Shown here in pieces: positions 35,516 to 44,415 of a DNA stretch of 64,000 nucleotides. Both the position numbers and the translations under genes were made by a program. Numbering within the stretch: position 1 is the stretch's first letter; every line of letters starts with the position of its first letter. A model generated the notes under the pieces. It had not been told where the DNA came from. It was given only the letters and a program-made list of their open reading frames with translations, and ran no database searches. The DNA comes from Bacteroides sp. (GTDB lineage: Bacteria > Bacteroidota > Bacteroidia > Bacteroidales > P3): NCBI GenBank assembly GCA_023662825.1, contig JAMPIH010000008.1, forward strand, positions 1-64,000, given 5' to 3'.

Positions 35516-38500
35516 CTATTGGGTTACCTGCGGAAGTTCCTTGGGATCGAAGCCGTGCATAAAGGTGTATTGCTTGGCGATCGTCTTCTGCTTGTTGCGG
35601 TTTCCGCTCTTGTTGGTGGCCGCGTAGATGGCGGGAACGATAATCATGGTGATCAAGGTGGAGAAGATCATCCCCCCGATAACCGCGATACCCATAGGTC
35701 GCCAGGTTTCGGAACCTTCTCCCATGCTCAATGCCATAGGCACCATACCGAGGATGGTGGTCAACGAAGTCATCAATACCGGGCGCAGACGGGAACGGCA
35801 GGCTTGGGCGATGGCTTCGTAGAGAGGTATGCCGCGTTCGCGCAAGAGGTTGATGAAGTCGATGAGCACGATACCGTTCTTGGTAACGATACCTACCAGC
35901 AATACCGCACCCAAGGCCGCCACGATACTCAAGGGCGTGTTGGTCATCAGCAAGGCGAGGATTACCCCGGTAAAGGCGAAAGGAATGGCCATCATGATGA
36001 TGAACGGCATCTTGAAGCTTTCGAACTGGGCTGCCATCACGATATACACCAGCATCAAGGACAGCAAGAGCAGAACGGTGAGCGAACCGAAAGATTCTTG
36101 TTGGTCTTCGTAACTGCCGCCCAGGTAGAAGGAAATGTCGCTGGGAACATCTTCCAGATTGTCGATAATCTGCTGGGCGGAGGCGGCGATCTGTCCGATA
36201 GGTACGCCGGCGGCAGGCGAGATACTTACCTTGAGGTAACGCTGCTTGCTCTTTCGTTCGATATTGGGCGGCGAGTAGTATTCGCGGATGGAACCGAGTT
36301 CCTTCAAGCGGATTTTCTGACCGTTGCCATCGGGAATCAGGAAGTTTTCCACGTCTGTGATCGAAGAACGGTATTCTTCGTCCAGACGGACGATAATGTC
36401 GTATTCTTCTCCGTTTTCCTTGAACTTGCTGTTACGGAAGCCATACACACGGTTACGCAGGTAGGAACCTACCTGTGTCGTGGTGAGGTTGTGGCGGGCC
36501 AGCTTGTCCTGATCCAGGATGATTTGAAGCTCGGACTTGTCGTCGTCGCGGCTGATCTTCACGTCGCCCACACCGGGGATATCCTGCGCAAGGCGTGAGA
36601 TATGTTGTGCCAAGGCACTGGTAATGTTGAAGTCGTGGCCGATGATTTCCACATCCACCGAATTGCTGCTGCCGCCGAAACCACCGGAGGAGGAAGAGAC
36701 GGTGTATTCCAACACGTCGGGGAAACTCCTCAGGATACCGCGGATCTGGTCGGCTATTTCGAATACGCTGCGGTCGCGGTCCTTCAGGTCCAGGGTACGG
36801 ATACGCATATTTAGGATGTTGTTCCCGGTGGTGTTCATCATGGAGGCGAAAGAGGCTTCTTCCTCACTGCCGTAGGAGAGGTTCATCACCGTGATTTCGG
36901 GAACGTTGGCGCGGATGGCCGAGTCGATAAGCAAGGCTACCCGCTTGGTTTCTTCCACGCGTTGGCCCGACTGCATCTTGACGTAGGCGTTAAGCGAGTT
37001 CTGGTCGTTTTGCGGCATGAAGTCGGTCTTGATGAACTTGGCAAGGAAGAGGGAGCCGACAAAGAGAGCGAGCATGCTGCAAATGGTGGTTGACTTGTGG
37101 CGGAGCACCCAGTTGATAAGTTTTTCGTAGGCGGCGTCCAGTTTGTCGAGGGCGCGGGAAGACATCGCGTAGAAAGAATATTTCTTGGCCTTCGTCTTGT
37201 CCCTCAGTTTGAGCAACTGCGAGCAAAGCATGGGGGTAAGCGAGATGGCCGTTATCGTCGAGGTGCAGACGGTGATGCAGACGATCCAGCCCAACTGCTT
37301 GAACAGGATGCCCGTCATGCCGGTCACCAGGGTAAGGGGGAAGAACACGGCCACGGTAACGAGCGTGGTCACGATAACCGAAAGCCATACCTCGTTGGTT
37401 CCGTATTTGGCCGCTTCGCGCGGACGGCTGCCGCGGTCGATATGCTTGGTGACGTTTTCCAAAACCACGATGGCGTCATCGACCACCATACCGATGGCAA
37501 TGGAAAGGGACGAGAGCGAGATCACGTTCAAGGATTCGCCGGTGGCGAACAGGTAGATGAATGCCACGATAAGCGATATGGGAATGGTTAGGGCCACGAT
37601 GAAGGTGGCGCGCCATCTGCCCAGGAAAAGGAACACCACCAATACCACGAACAACAAGGCGTAGAGCAAGGTTTCCTGCAGGTTGTTGATGGATTTCACG
37701 ATAAAGTCGGAGTTGTCGGAGATAATCTGGAAGTTGATGTCGGAAGGCAGTTCCTTCTTGGCTATTTCCAACTGCTTTTTGGCCTCTTTGGCCACGGCCA
37801 CCGCGTTGGCGTCGGTCTGCTTGGTGATGAGCAACACCCCGCCGTTGCCGCGGTTGATGGTCTGTTCCAGGGTAATGTCCTTGATCGTGTCGCGAACCCT
37901 GGCCACGTCGTGCAGGTATATGGTACGGTTGTTCTGCGTACCGATCACGATATCCTTGATTTGGTCGCTTTCGTCGAATTCTCCTTCCACGCGCAGGCTG
38001 TAGTCCATCATGCCCATTTTTACGCTACCGGAGGCAACGTCCCGGTTTTCCGCCAGTATCTTGTTGCCGATCTGCTCTACGGTAAGGTGGTAGGCATCCA
38101 GTTTGTTGGGGTCGAGATCCACATAGACTACACGTTCGGGGGCTCCGGCAAGGGTAACCGAAGCCACGCCGTCCACTCGGTTCAAGCGGTTGATAAGCTT
38201 GTCGTCGATAATCTTGTCCAAGCCGGAGTACGATTCCTCGGCGGTGACGGCATAGATCAGGATAGGCATCATGGAGGTGTTGAACCTCATGATGGTGGGC
38301 CGGTCGATGTCGTCGGGCAGGTTGGTCATAGACTTATCGACCGCGTCGCGCACGTCGTTGGAGGCTTCGTCCAGGTTCACTTCCCATTCGAACTCAAGGC
38401 TGATTACGGCCAGGTTGTCGTACGAAGTGGAGGTGATTTCCTTAAGGTCGTCCACCGAGTTGAGCTGGTCTTCGAGGATTTTGGTGACGTTCTCCTCGAT

Positions 38501-38674
38501 GTCGGCGGCATTGGCGCCGGGGTAGGTGGCCATTACCGTGATGTACGGCGGGTCCATCTTGGGGTATTGGTCCACCGGAAGGTTCAGGTAGGAGGCGATA
38601 CCCAGCACCAGGATGGCCACGAAGATCATCAAGGTGGAGATGGGTTTGTTTACGGCTGTTGTGAATATACTCAT
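35516..38674 (-). CDS. RND-family efflux pump inner-membrane subunit (AcrB/HAE1 type)
   Basis: A proton-driven multidrug pump of 1,052 residues, the usual size. It has an N-terminal helix (VNKPISTLMIFVAILVLGIA), the periplasmic porter domain, the proton-relay motif GMVVDDAIVVLENV in the fourth helix, and a second half with the same plan (LGAVLLVGIVTKNGIVLIDFINLLRERG). It works with the membrane-fusion and TolC-like proteins next to it. The operon order and family resemble the P. gingivalis Xep pump. Substrates (probably hydrophobic drugs, dyes or bile salts) cannot be told from sequence. Confidence 0.95.
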   Translation of the reverse strand: MSIFTTAVNKPISTLMIFVAILVLGIASYLNLPVDQYPKMDPPYITVMATYPGANAADIEENVTKILEDQLNSVDDLKEITSTSYDNLAVISLEFEWEVNLDEASNDVRDAVDKSMTNLPDDIDRPTIMRFNTSMMPILIYAVTAEESYSGLDKIIDDKLINRLNRVDGVASVTLAGAPERVVYVDLDPNKLDAYHLTVEQIGNKILAENRDVASGSVKMGMMDYSLRVEGEFDESDQIKDIVIGTQNNRTIYLHDVARVRDTIKDITLEQTINRGNGGVLLITKQTDANAVAVAKEAKKQLEIAKKELPSDINFQIISDNSDFIVKSINNLQETLLYALLFVVLVVFLFLGRWRATFIVALTIPISLIVAFIYLFATGESLNVISLSSLSIAIGMVVDDAIVVLENVTKHIDRGSRPREAAKYGTNEVWLSVIVTTLVTVAVFFPLTLVTGMTGILFKQLGWIVCITVCTSTITAISLTPMLCSQLLKLRDKTKAKKYSFYAMSSRALDKLDAAYEKLINWVLRHKSTTICSMLALFVGSLFLAKFIKTDFMPQNDQNSLNAYVKMQSGQRVEETKRVALLIDSAIRANVPEITVMNLSYGSEEEASFASMMNTTGNNILNMRIRTLDLKDRDRSVFEIADQIRGILRSFPDVLEYTVSSSSGGFGGSSNSVDVEIIGHDFNITSALAQHISRLAQDIPGVGDVKISRDDDKSELQIILDQDKLARHNLTTTQVGSYLRNRVYGFRNSKFKENGEEYDIIVRLDEEYRSSITDVENFLIPDGNGQKIRLKELGSIREYYSPPNIERKSKQRYLKVSISPAAGVPIGQIAASAQQIIDNLEDVPSDISFYLGGSYEDQQESFGSLTVLLLLSLMLVYIVMAAQFESFKMPFIIMMAIPFAFTGVILALLMTNTPLSIVAALGAVLLVGIVTKNGIVLIDFINLLRERGIPLYEAIAQACRSRLRPVLMTSLTTILGMVPMALSMGEGSETWRPMGIAVIGGMIFSTLITMIIVPAIYAATNKSGNRNKQKTIAKQYTFMHGFDPKELPQVTQ

Positions 38675-38703
38675 GACAGTAGGTCTTTAAGGATGAGAGA
38701 AAC

Positions 38704-39738
38704 TTAGCGGAGGATTTCCAAGGGCGAACCGTCAACGAGCTTGCCTTGACCCACCACCACCAATTCGTCGCCTTCGTGCACGTCGGGACTGATGATTTCC
38801 ACCATGTCTTCGAAACGTTTGCCGATGGTGACGTTTACGCGTTTGGCTCTTCCATTGTTGTTAATAAAGGCATATCGGTCGTTGGAGCCCTGCAGCTTGA
38901 GCACGGCGATGGCCGGCGCCAGTACCGCATCCGACTGACTTACATGGAATTCGAGGTTGGTGTACATACCCGGGCGCAGTTCCTCCTTGGCGTTGGGAAC
39001 CTGCACTTCCACCGAGAAGGTGCGGGAGGCGGGGTCAACGGTGGGATAAACGATCTTTACCTTGCCGGGGAACACGCGGTCGGGGAAGATGGCGCATTTG
39101 AGGGCCACTTCCGTGCCTTCTTTCACTTGCAGGAAGTACTGCTCGGAAAGGTTCACGTAGGCTTTGAGCGGGTTGATCTTTTCGAGGGCGATGATGGAGG
39201 GTTTGGATGCGCCGCCGAAAGCGCCGCCGGTGTACATTTCGCCGTCTTCGAAATATTTGCCCGTCACCACGCCGTCGAAGGGCGCTTCCATGCGGGTGTT
39301 CTCGCGCAGGAACTCAAGGTTGGCCTTGGTTACGGTGTATTGGGTAACGGCCTGGTCGTACGCCTGCTGGCTTATGCTGTTGGTCTTTTTAAGCTTCACG
39401 GCACGGTCGTATTCGGTCTTGATGTTCTCGAACTGGGCTTCGGTCTGTCTCAACTGGGTCTTGTCCATTTCCACCAGCAACTGGCCTTTCTTCACGCGGT
39501 CGCCCACTTCCACATAAATCTTCTGGATGCGGCCGGCGGTGGCGGGAGCGTAGAACACCTGTTCGTCGGCCTGCAGGTTGGCGGCATAGTCGAGCGTGCG
39601 GGCAACGCTCCTTTTTTCTAATTTCTGCACCTTCACCGTAATCTTGTTTTCTTCTTGCACGGTTTCGGCGCTTTTCTTGGAACCGCAGGAGGTCAGGATA
39701 GCCAAGGCGGCGATACCCAACAATGTTTTCTTTATCAT
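38704..39738 (-). CDS. RND efflux periplasmic adaptor (membrane-fusion) lipoprotein
   Basis: It bridges the inner-membrane pump and the outer-membrane channel. It begins with a lipoprotein signal peptide, LAILTSCGS (lipobox LTSC, Cys about residue 18), so it is lipid-anchored. A barrel-sandwich/lipoyl region (APATAGRIQKIYVEVGDRVKKGQLLVEMD), a coiled-coil hairpin (about 85-145), MEAPFDGVVTGKYFEDGE and a membrane-proximal beta domain follow. The length of 344 residues is normal. It is flanked by the TolC-like and RND genes with small gaps. Confidence 0.94.
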   Translation of the reverse strand: MIKKTLLGIAALAILTSCGSKKSAETVQEENKITVKVQKLEKRSVARTLDYAANLQADEQVFYAPATAGRIQKIYVEVGDRVKKGQLLVEMDKTQLRQTEAQFENIKTEYDRAVKLKKTNSISQQAYDQAVTQYTVTKANLEFLRENTRMEAPFDGVVTGKYFEDGEMYTGGAFGGASKPSIIALEKINPLKAYVNLSEQYFLQVKEGTEVALKCAIFPDRVFPGKVKIVYPTVDPASRTFSVEVQVPNAKEELRPGMYTNLEFHVSQSDAVLAPAIAVLKLQGSNDRYAFINNNGRAKRVNVTIGKRFEDMVEIISPDVHEGDELVVVGQGKLVDGSPLEILR

Positions 39739-39779
39739 GACGCTTTAAGTTTTTCGGGTGAGTAATGTATGGTTTTGAA

Positions 39780-41198
39780 TTACGGAAGCTCGTTGTAAAG
39801 CTTGAGCAGTTCCGTCTGCGCCTGCAACAGGTCAAGGCAGGCGGAGGTGTAGTTGTTGGCCGCGCCCAGGTAATTGTTGTTGGCCTGGGTCAGGTCGAGG
39901 CTCGAGATGGCCCCCACCTCGAACTTGGCTTGGTAATGTCCCAACACACTCTTGGCCACTTCCATATTGTCTTTCTGCAGCTTGAAGTTCTCGGTGGCGT
40001 TCTGCAGGTTGTACTTGTACTGGGCTTCCTGCAGGTGCAGCTGGTCTTCGAGCAGGCTCTTGTTGAGGCGGGTCTGCTGCAGGCTTATCTTGGCCTGGTT
40101 GATTTTGGAGGTTCGGGAAAGTCCGCCGAAAATCGGAACGTTGAGGGTTACGGTGGCGGAGTGCGGCATATTCATGAAACCGCCCTCGATAATCTGATAC
40201 TGGTAGTTGTAACCCGCGCTGAGCGTGGGAACGCAAGCCAGGTAGGCCGAAGTGAGCGATTTCTTCTGCATCTTTTCCTGGGTCAGCGTGGCCTGATAGC
40301 TCAGGTTCTCGTTTACGTCCAGATTCTTGAACGCCCATTCGGCGAACAATTCCACGTTCAGGAAGCGGTCGAGGGGCTCGGTAAGGACAAGCGGCGTGCC
40401 GGCCTTCACGCCCAACTGGATGCGGAGTAGGTTGTAGTTCACGTCCACGGTGCGTTCCATGGCCAACTTGCTGTTGTTGAGCTGTCCCACGGTAATGCGG
40501 AGTTGGTCCACGTCGCTGATTTCCAGACTACCGGCATCGTACATATTTTGGGTGTGCTGCAGGATTTCCTGCATGTTCTTGAGGTTGTCGTTCAGGATTT
40601 CGAGCAGGTGTTCGCAAACCAGAATCGTGTAGTACGAATTGTACACCGTACTTTTAATGTCCAGGGCGGTGATGTCGGTTTGTTGGGAGGCCAAGGTACG
40701 GGCGATTTTGGCTGTCTGTATGCCCACGACCCACTGTCCGCTGAATGTCCACTGGGCAGATACGTTCAATCCCAAGTTGTCTTTCATCTTCCTGCCGCCC
40801 GACATATCTCCCATGGCGAGACTTATCGCCTCAAAATGTTCGGAATACTTTTGTAATAGTTCGGGGTCTATCGTATTCGAGCCAGCTCCCATAAAGTTCA
40901 TTTCGTAGCCGAAATAGGAGGAATACCCCAGGCTTCCGTTGATTTGCGGGATACCGGCAGAAACGGCTTCCATCACCTTCTTTTTATACAGGTCGATGTC
41001 CAGCCGGGAGGCCTGCAGGCTTTTGTTGTGTTCGAGCGCGAAATCAACGGCTTCTTCCAGGCTCAGGTGTTGCGGCTCTTCGAGAGCGGCTTCCTCCAAA
41101 ACGGCCTGGTCGGAACGCTGTTCCTGCGCGCGCGAAAACGGCGACAACGGCAGCAATCCTGCCATCATCAAACCGAGAATGAGGGTTCTTCTTTTCAT
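39780..41198 (-). CDS. TolC-family outer-membrane efflux channel
   Basis: The outer-membrane exit duct of the efflux system, 472 residues. It has a signal peptide (about 1-23), then two homologous outer-membrane-efflux-protein halves with long helices: LSLEEAVDFALEHNKSLQASRLDIDLYKKKVMEAVSAGIPQINGSLGYSS and the second around TATVTLNVPIFGGLSRTSKINQAKISLQQTRLNK. It ends in a short coiled-coil tail. It is the second gene of the efflux operon, 27 bp after the TetR-type gene. Confidence 0.93.
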   Translation of the reverse strand: MKRRTLILGLMMAGLLPLSPFSRAQEQRSDQAVLEEAALEEPQHLSLEEAVDFALEHNKSLQASRLDIDLYKKKVMEAVSAGIPQINGSLGYSSYFGYEMNFMGAGSNTIDPELLQKYSEHFEAISLAMGDMSGGRKMKDNLGLNVSAQWTFSGQWVVGIQTAKIARTLASQQTDITALDIKSTVYNSYYTILVCEHLLEILNDNLKNMQEILQHTQNMYDAGSLEISDVDQLRITVGQLNNSKLAMERTVDVNYNLLRIQLGVKAGTPLVLTEPLDRFLNVELFAEWAFKNLDVNENLSYQATLTQEKMQKKSLTSAYLACVPTLSAGYNYQYQIIEGGFMNMPHSATVTLNVPIFGGLSRTSKINQAKISLQQTRLNKSLLEDQLHLQEAQYKYNLQNATENFKLQKDNMEVAKSVLGHYQAKFEVGAISSLDLTQANNNYLGAANNYTSACLDLLQAQTELLKLYNELP

Positions 41199-41225
41199 TT
41201 TCTTTTGATTGGAAATTCGGTGTGA

Positions 41226-41936
41226 CTATTTTTGGTATGACTTCTCCTTCGCTTCGGCATGAGAGCCGTGTTCGTGAAGAAGCTCATTCAATTCCTTATT
41301 GTTGAAAAGGGGCGATTTCTTGAATCTTTCAAGTTCCTCGATGCCTTTTTTAGTGGCCACGCTGCGGATTAAATTTTCCGTAACGGTATATACGATTTCG
41401 TGCAGGGGATATTTGAGCGAGTCCCGTTTCTCGGGGTCGCGGAGCATGGAGAACTGTTCGGCGAACAGCCATATCTGGATGTCGCGGTCGATATCGGTTC
41501 TGAAAATCCCTTCGTCCTGTCCTTTCTTGAAGACAAGCGTATAGAATTTCCAGATAAAGATCTCGATATGCTTGGCCAACTTGTCGAATACCACCGGGTG
41601 ATATTTCTTGAGGTCGAACATATTGGCCGGCAGCAGGCTCTGCTGGACCTGCAGGAAATGATCGACGGTTCCGAACAGAATCTGAATTGCGGAAACGGGC
41701 TGGATTTTCTGCCTGATGTGTTCAAAATCGAAGTCCTGATGCCGCATCATGAAAACGGCTTCCACCAACTGCTCCTTGTTCTCGAAGTATTGGTATAGCG
41801 TTTTCTTCGACATGTTCAAGTGCCGGCAGATGTCGTCCATCGAGGTGCTGCGCAATCCGTATTTGAGGAACAGATCCGAGATCTGCTCCAGCATTTGCGG
41901 GTCAGGACACAGTGTTTCTTTACGTTCGGTACTCAT
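41226..41936 (-). CDS. TetR-family transcriptional regulator of the efflux operon
   Basis: A 236-residue repressor-type regulator. The N-terminal helix-turn-helix is TSMDDICRHLNMSKKTLYQYFENKEQLVEAV (about 31-61). The C-terminal ligand-binding helices are not conserved, as is normal for the family. It is the first gene of the efflux operon, so it probably represses its own transcription and that of the pump until a ligand binds. An inverted repeat with its promoter just upstream is a good operator candidate. Confidence 0.9.
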   Translation of the reverse strand: MSTERKETLCPDPQMLEQISDLFLKYGLRSTSMDDICRHLNMSKKTLYQYFENKEQLVEAVFMMRHQDFDFEHIRQKIQPVSAIQILFGTVDHFLQVQQSLLPANMFDLKKYHPVVFDKLAKHIEIFIWKFYTLVFKKGQDEGIFRTDIDRDIQIWLFAEQFSMLRDPEKRDSLKYPLHEIVYTVTENLIRSVATKKGIEELERFKKSPLFNNKELNELLHEHGSHAEAKEKSYQK

Positions 41937-41943
41937 AATACAA

Positions 41944-42008
41944 GGAAACGTTTTTTTTTCAAATCGTTTCCGGGGCGCAAATGTACGTTAAGTTTTTAAA
42001 TATGCAAG
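41944..42008 (-). promoter_or_regulatory. Promoter and candidate TetR operator of the efflux operon
   Basis: On the minus strand a -33 CTTG (42008-42005) and -7 TACATTTG (41985-41978) are 19 bp apart. Downstream of the predicted start site lies the inverted repeat GGAAACG (41944-41950) with CGTTTCC (41965-41971), 14 bp apart. It is placed where a TetR repressor would block transcription. Confidence 0.65.
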
Positions 42009-42135
42009 ATTTTTTTTGATGGGGAGCGGCCCGGGCTTTTTCCGCAATGTGGGTTCGATAAATTTCGGGATATTGGATTTATATAATAGGCAAGTGGACG
42101 CAGTTTTTGCATGATGCTTGTGTTGAAAGATCTGT

Positions 42136-42171
42136 ATTTTACATTTGTGTAAAATATTTGTAGTATATTTG
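42136..42171 (+). promoter_or_regulatory. Promoter with an overlapping palindrome for the toxin-antitoxin pair
   Basis: The -7 box is TATATTTG (42164-42171). A perfect palindrome, ATTTTACA (42136-42143), TTTG, TGTAAAAT (42148-42155), covers a -33-like TTTG (42144-42147) 16 bp upstream of the -7 box. It is a plausible binding site for the antitoxin's own HTH domain. Confidence 0.6.
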
Positions 42172-42193
42172 AAACGTAAAACGAGATCCGGCC

Positions 42194-42664
42194 ATGAGCG
42201 AAGTGGAACTTATTTTACTCGATCAAACCGAAAACTGTACGGTTTATTCGATTCAATTTCTCACCGACGACAGGCACGAATTCAAGAAATTTGTGTCGAA
42301 ATTCCGTGAGGATGCCGTTTTTGATAAAGATTTCAAAGTGATAGCAAAATTCATCGATCAAATATTGGACTTTGGGGCGTTGGAAAGATATTTTCGGCCT
42401 GAAGGCAAGATGAAGGATTCGGTGGTGGCGCTTCCGGTACTTCGTTCAAAACTCCGTTTGTATTGTCTTCGGCTCTCCGATAGGATTCTTGTTTTGGGGA
42501 ATGGGGGCGCGAAGACAAGCAGGACTTATGACGAAGATGATTCGTTGAAAGGTTATGTGGTTACGCTGCAACGTTTTGATAAGTTGCTCAAGGATGGAAT
42601 TCGGGAGGGAAGTGTGCGCATTACAGAAAATGAGATTCAAACCGACAAGATTTTTAAACTATGA
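42194..42664 (+). CDS. Probable RelE/HigB-like toxin
   Basis: A 156-residue protein placed directly before, and overlapping by 4 bp, an HTH antitoxin-type gene. Its core has the RelE-like strand order: LPVLRSKLRLYCLRLSDRILVLGNGGAK, then a C-terminal helix-rich tail (GYVVTLQRFDKLLKDGIREGSVRITENEIQ). I recall similar pairs being annotated as RelE/ParE-superfamily toxins in Bacteroidota, but active-site residues are not obvious, and the long N-terminus is unusual. The assignment rests mostly on context; a ribosome-linked mRNA nuclease activity would be the expected function. Confidence 0.55.
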   Translation: MSEVELILLDQTENCTVYSIQFLTDDRHEFKKFVSKFREDAVFDKDFKVIAKFIDQILDFGALERYFRPEGKMKDSVVALPVLRSKLRLYCLRLSDRILVLGNGGAKTSRTYDEDDSLKGYVVTLQRFDKLLKDGIREGSVRITENEIQTDKIFKL

Positions 42665-42930
42665 AAAGGGCAGAAATGTCGCTTCGGGATTTATTGGGTG
42701 AGATATCCGCGGCGGATAGGGCGGAAGCGCGTCTTTCGTTCGAGATATCCAATCAGATAGATGCGCTGATGACCGAGCGGGGTCTATCCAAAAAGCAACT
42801 GGCCGATGCTATAGGCAAGCGACCGAACGAGGTAACCCGTTGGCTTAGCGGGGAGCACAACTTTACGCTCGCAACCCTTGCCATGCTCGGCAATTTCTTC
42901 GGCAAACCCATCATTCGGGTGAATTGTTGA
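42661..42930 (+). CDS. XRE-family helix-turn-helix antitoxin
   Basis: An 89-residue cytoplasmic protein with a central helix-turn-helix (about 41-70, LSKKQLADAIGKRPNEVTRWLSGEHNFTLATLAMLGNFFG). It shares an ATGA overlap with the toxin-like gene before it. XRE antitoxins bind and neutralise the toxin and repress their own promoter, which would fit the palindrome at 42136-42155. It is the last gene of the pair. The Ffh promoter lies 66 bp downstream. Confidence 0.75.
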   Translation: MKRAEMSLRDLLGEISAADRAEARLSFEISNQIDALMTERGLSKKQLADAIGKRPNEVTRWLSGEHNFTLATLAMLGNFFGKPIIRVNC

Positions 42931-42995
42931 AATTTCAGAGATAAACAATCTAAGGTGCTCTGTTCACTCGATTTTTAAAGCCCGCGAAAATGATG

Positions 42996-43003
42996 TAAAT
43001 TTG
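42996..43003 (+). promoter_or_regulatory. -7 element (TAAATTTG) before ffh
   Basis: Matches TAnnTTTG and lies 48 bp before ATG 43051. Confidence 0.55.
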
Positions 43004-43050
43004 CCTTTTACCCTTTCGGGGTGTTTGGTTTTAAATTTAAGTAGGAAGAA

Positions 43051-44379
43051 ATGTTTGAAAGTCTTTCAGATAGGTTGGACAGAGCCTTTAAGGTGCTCAA
43101 GGGCCAGGGCAAAATCACCGAGATCAATGTAGCCGAAACGCTTAAGGAAGTACGCAAGGCTTTGTTGGAAGCCGACGTCAACTATAAGATAGCCAAGCAG
43201 TTTACGGACACCGTAAAGGAAAAGGCTTTGGGTCGGCAGGTGCTTACCTCCGTTTCGCCGGGGCAGATGATGGTGAAGCTCGTGCACGAGGAACTTACCG
43301 AACTGATGGGCAGCAAGGAAGCCGAGCTCAACCTGCAGATCAATCCCACCGTTATCCTGATGGCCGGCCTGCAGGGTTCGGGTAAGACCACCCATTCGGC
43401 CAAACTGGCCTATTTCCTCAAGCACAAGAAAGGCAAGAACCCGCTTTTGGTGGCCGCCGACGTGTACCGTCCCGCCGCCATCGACCAGTTGGAAACCTTG
43501 GGCGCTCAGATCGAGGTGCCCGTGTTCGCCCGGCGCGAGGAGAAAGATCCGGTAAAGATTGCCAAGGCCGCCCTGCGCCACGCCAAGGAGAACGCGTTCA
43601 ACGTGGTGATTGTGGATACCGCCGGCCGTCTGGCGGTGGATGAAGAGATGATGGACGAGATAGGCCGCATCCAGGCAGAGATCCATCCGCAGGAAACCTT
43701 GTTCGTGGTGGATGCCATGACCGGCCAGGATGCCGTGAACACCGCCAAGGCCTTCTACGACAAGTTGCAATATCAAGGGGTGATCCTTACCAAGTTAGAC
43801 GGTGATACCCGGGGCGGGGCTGCGCTTACGATACGTTCGGTGGTGCAGGTGCCCGTAAAGTTCGTGGGCCTGGGCGAGAAGATGGATGCTCTGGACGTGT
43901 TCTATCCCTCCCGTATGGCCGACCGTATCCTGGGTATGGGCGACATTGTTTCGCTGGTGGAGAAAGCCCAGGCGCAGTACGATGAGGAGGAAGCCCGCAA
44001 GCTGCATAAGAAAATCCGCAACAACGATTTCGACTTCAACGATTTCTATTCCCAGATACAGCAGATAAAGAAGATGGGGAACATGAAAGACCTCATGGGC
44101 ATGATTCCCGGTATGGGCAAGATGCTGCGCGACGTGGATATCAAGGACGACGCCTTCAAGCCCGTGGAAGCCATGATCCAGTCGATGACCCCCTACGAGC
44201 GCTCGCACCCGCAGGTGTTGGACGCCAACCGCCGCAAGCGTATCGCCATGGGCAGCGGCACCACCATCGGCGAGGTCAACAAGATGATAAAGCAGCTGGA
44301 GGAAACCAAGAAGATGATGCGCGCCGTTTCCAAGCCGGGCGTGATGCAGGCCATGCGCAACATGAAGAAAAGAAGATAA
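43051..44379 (+). CDS. ffh: Signal recognition particle protein (SRP54)
   Basis: The GTPase that carries nascent inner-membrane proteins to FtsY. It has N, G and M domains. G-domain motifs are GLQGSGKTTHSAKLA (G1), DTAGRLAVD (G3), TKLDGDTRGGAAL (G4 region) and GLGEKMDALDVFYP (closing loop). The methionine-rich M domain (about 320-442) contains MGMIPGMGKM and ends MQAMRNMKKRR. The length of 442 residues is normal. It begins a run of plus-strand housekeeping genes (ffh, folD, glmM-like and pgk). Confidence 0.97.
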   Translation: MFESLSDRLDRAFKVLKGQGKITEINVAETLKEVRKALLEADVNYKIAKQFTDTVKEKALGRQVLTSVSPGQMMVKLVHEELTELMGSKEAELNLQINPTVILMAGLQGSGKTTHSAKLAYFLKHKKGKNPLLVAADVYRPAAIDQLETLGAQIEVPVFARREEKDPVKIAKAALRHAKENAFNVVIVDTAGRLAVDEEMMDEIGRIQAEIHPQETLFVVDAMTGQDAVNTAKAFYDKLQYQGVILTKLDGDTRGGAALTIRSVVQVPVKFVGLGEKMDALDVFYPSRMADRILGMGDIVSLVEKAQAQYDEEEARKLHKKIRNNDFDFNDFYSQIQQIKKMGNMKDLMGMIPGMGKMLRDVDIKDDAFKPVEAMIQSMTPYERSHPQVLDANRRKRIAMGSGTTIGEVNKMIKQLEETKKMMRAVSKPGVMQAMRNMKKRR

Positions 44380-44415
44380 GCCGCAGGGCATAACCAAAAA
44401 TACAAGCACACGGAC

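Noticed and set aside
42985..42994. Isolated CGAAAATGAT, half of the dinD palindrome, upstream of ffh
   Set aside because: Ten bases with no partner arm; expected by chance at this scale.
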